Source: Tannerellaceae bacterium
GTDB lineage: Bacteria > Bacteroidota > Bacteroidia > Bacteroidales > Tannerellaceae
Assembly: GCA_031267775.1 (NCBI GenBank)
Contig: JAIRYL010000056.1
Location: 1-5,864, forward strand
Direction of reading: 5' to 3'
Length of the DNA stretch: 5,864 nt
Below are positions 5,535 to 5,864 of this stretch, piece by piece. Position 1 is the stretch's first letter, and the number at the start of each line of letters is the position of its first letter. Made by a program: the position numbers and the translations under genes. The notes beneath the pieces are model-generated. The model worked only from the letters and a program-made list of their open reading frames with translations, was not told the DNA's origin and did no database searches.

Positions 5535-5864
5535 TTAACCGTTCATAGAGGCTAAAAATTCCATATTGTCGTACGTTTGTTCCATACGTTTCTTTACAAA
5601 TTCCATAGCTTCGATGGGATTCATATCAGATAGATATTTGCGTAATATCCACATACGGTTGACGGTTGCTTCATCTTGCAACAGATCGTCGCGACGGGTA
5701 CTTGAGGCGACAATATCAACGGCTGGATAAATGCGTTTGTTTGATAGCTTTCTATCCAATTGCAATTCCATATTACCGGTACCTTTAAATTCTTCAAAGA
5801 TAACATCATCCATCTTGGAGCCGGTTTCTGTAAGAGCCGTTGCCAATATAGTAAGGCTTCCTCC
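5535..5864 (-). CDS. rho: Transcription termination factor Rho, C-terminal 109 codons
   Basis: The frame is open to the right edge, so the N-terminal RNA-binding domain and Walker motifs lie outside. The visible part is the end of the RecA-like ATPase domain of the hexameric RNA helicase that ends transcripts and releases RNA polymerase. It starts GGSLTILATALTETGSKMDD, followed by VIFEEFKGTGNMELQLDRKL, nearly identical in pattern to E. coli Rho. Fragment residues R44 (SNKR) and R57 (STRRDDLL) align with E. coli R353 and the arginine finger R366. MWILRKYL and AMEFVKKR are also family features. The protein ends MEFLASMNG, a usual C-terminus. A hairpin terminator follows. It is a housekeeping gene and anchors this region to the chromosome. 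Confidence 0.97.
   Translation of the reverse strand, partial: GGSLTILATALTETGSKMDDVIFEEFKGTGNMELQLDRKLSNKRIYPAVDIVASSTRRDDLLQDEATVNRMWILRKYLSDMNPIEAMEFVKKRMEQTYDNMEFLASMNG

Noticed and set aside
1..5864. CRISPR arrays, tRNA or rRNA genes, phage or toxin-antitoxin modules
   Set aside because: No regularly spaced repeats, cloverleaf-like sequences, rRNA-like stretches or matching protein motifs were seen on either strand.

Overview
The window looks like chromosomal DNA from a member of the Bacteroidetes, probably Bacteroidales. The evidence is a SusC/RagA-type TonB-linked outer-membrane receptor, a near-perfect TAnnTTTG promoter element, AT-rich start regions without Shine-Dalgarno sequences, and a Rho C-terminus that matches the family closely. 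The genus cannot be decided from the sequence. Every confident gene lies on the minus strand, so transcription runs from right to left.

From right to left: the C-terminal 109 codons of transcription terminator rho enter at the right edge and end in a 15-bp-arm hairpin. About 215 bp follow with no confident gene, only a weak 56-codon plus-strand ORF. Next comes a tight two-gene unit: an AraC-family regulator, and 10 bp later a ketopantoate-reductase-like (ApbA/PanE fold) oxidoreductase that lacks conserved Asn residues of true PanE. These two genes look more AT-rich than the genes to their left. A 387-bp gap follows; it holds a decayed piece of what looks like an IS66-type transposase and then a compact regulatory leader.

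The leader (about 3139-3248, minus strand) is the highlight. It encodes a putative 17-residue Cys-rich peptide (MCMMCNCRIRTAYDSCA). Within and after this ORF are three segments that can form mutually exclusive hairpins: a 1:2 hairpin inside the ORF, a perfect 10-bp 2:3 antiterminator, and a 3:4 intrinsic terminator followed by TTTTTTG. This is the geometry of a classical translation-coupled transcription attenuator, here apparently reading cysteine codons.

The attenuator precedes a secreted PstS/PBP-like solute-binding protein. After an 80-bp gap with its own hairpin and a 15-nt poly(A) run comes the N-terminal 684 codons of a SusC/RagA receptor whose C-terminus leaves the window on the left. 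The inferred picture is an uptake operon (periplasmic binding protein plus TonB-dependent receptor, with a SusD partner perhaps off the edge) induced when charged tRNA-Cys is scarce. Its substrate may therefore be a sulfur compound. The substrate and the cysteine response are inferences; the leader architecture is directly visible.
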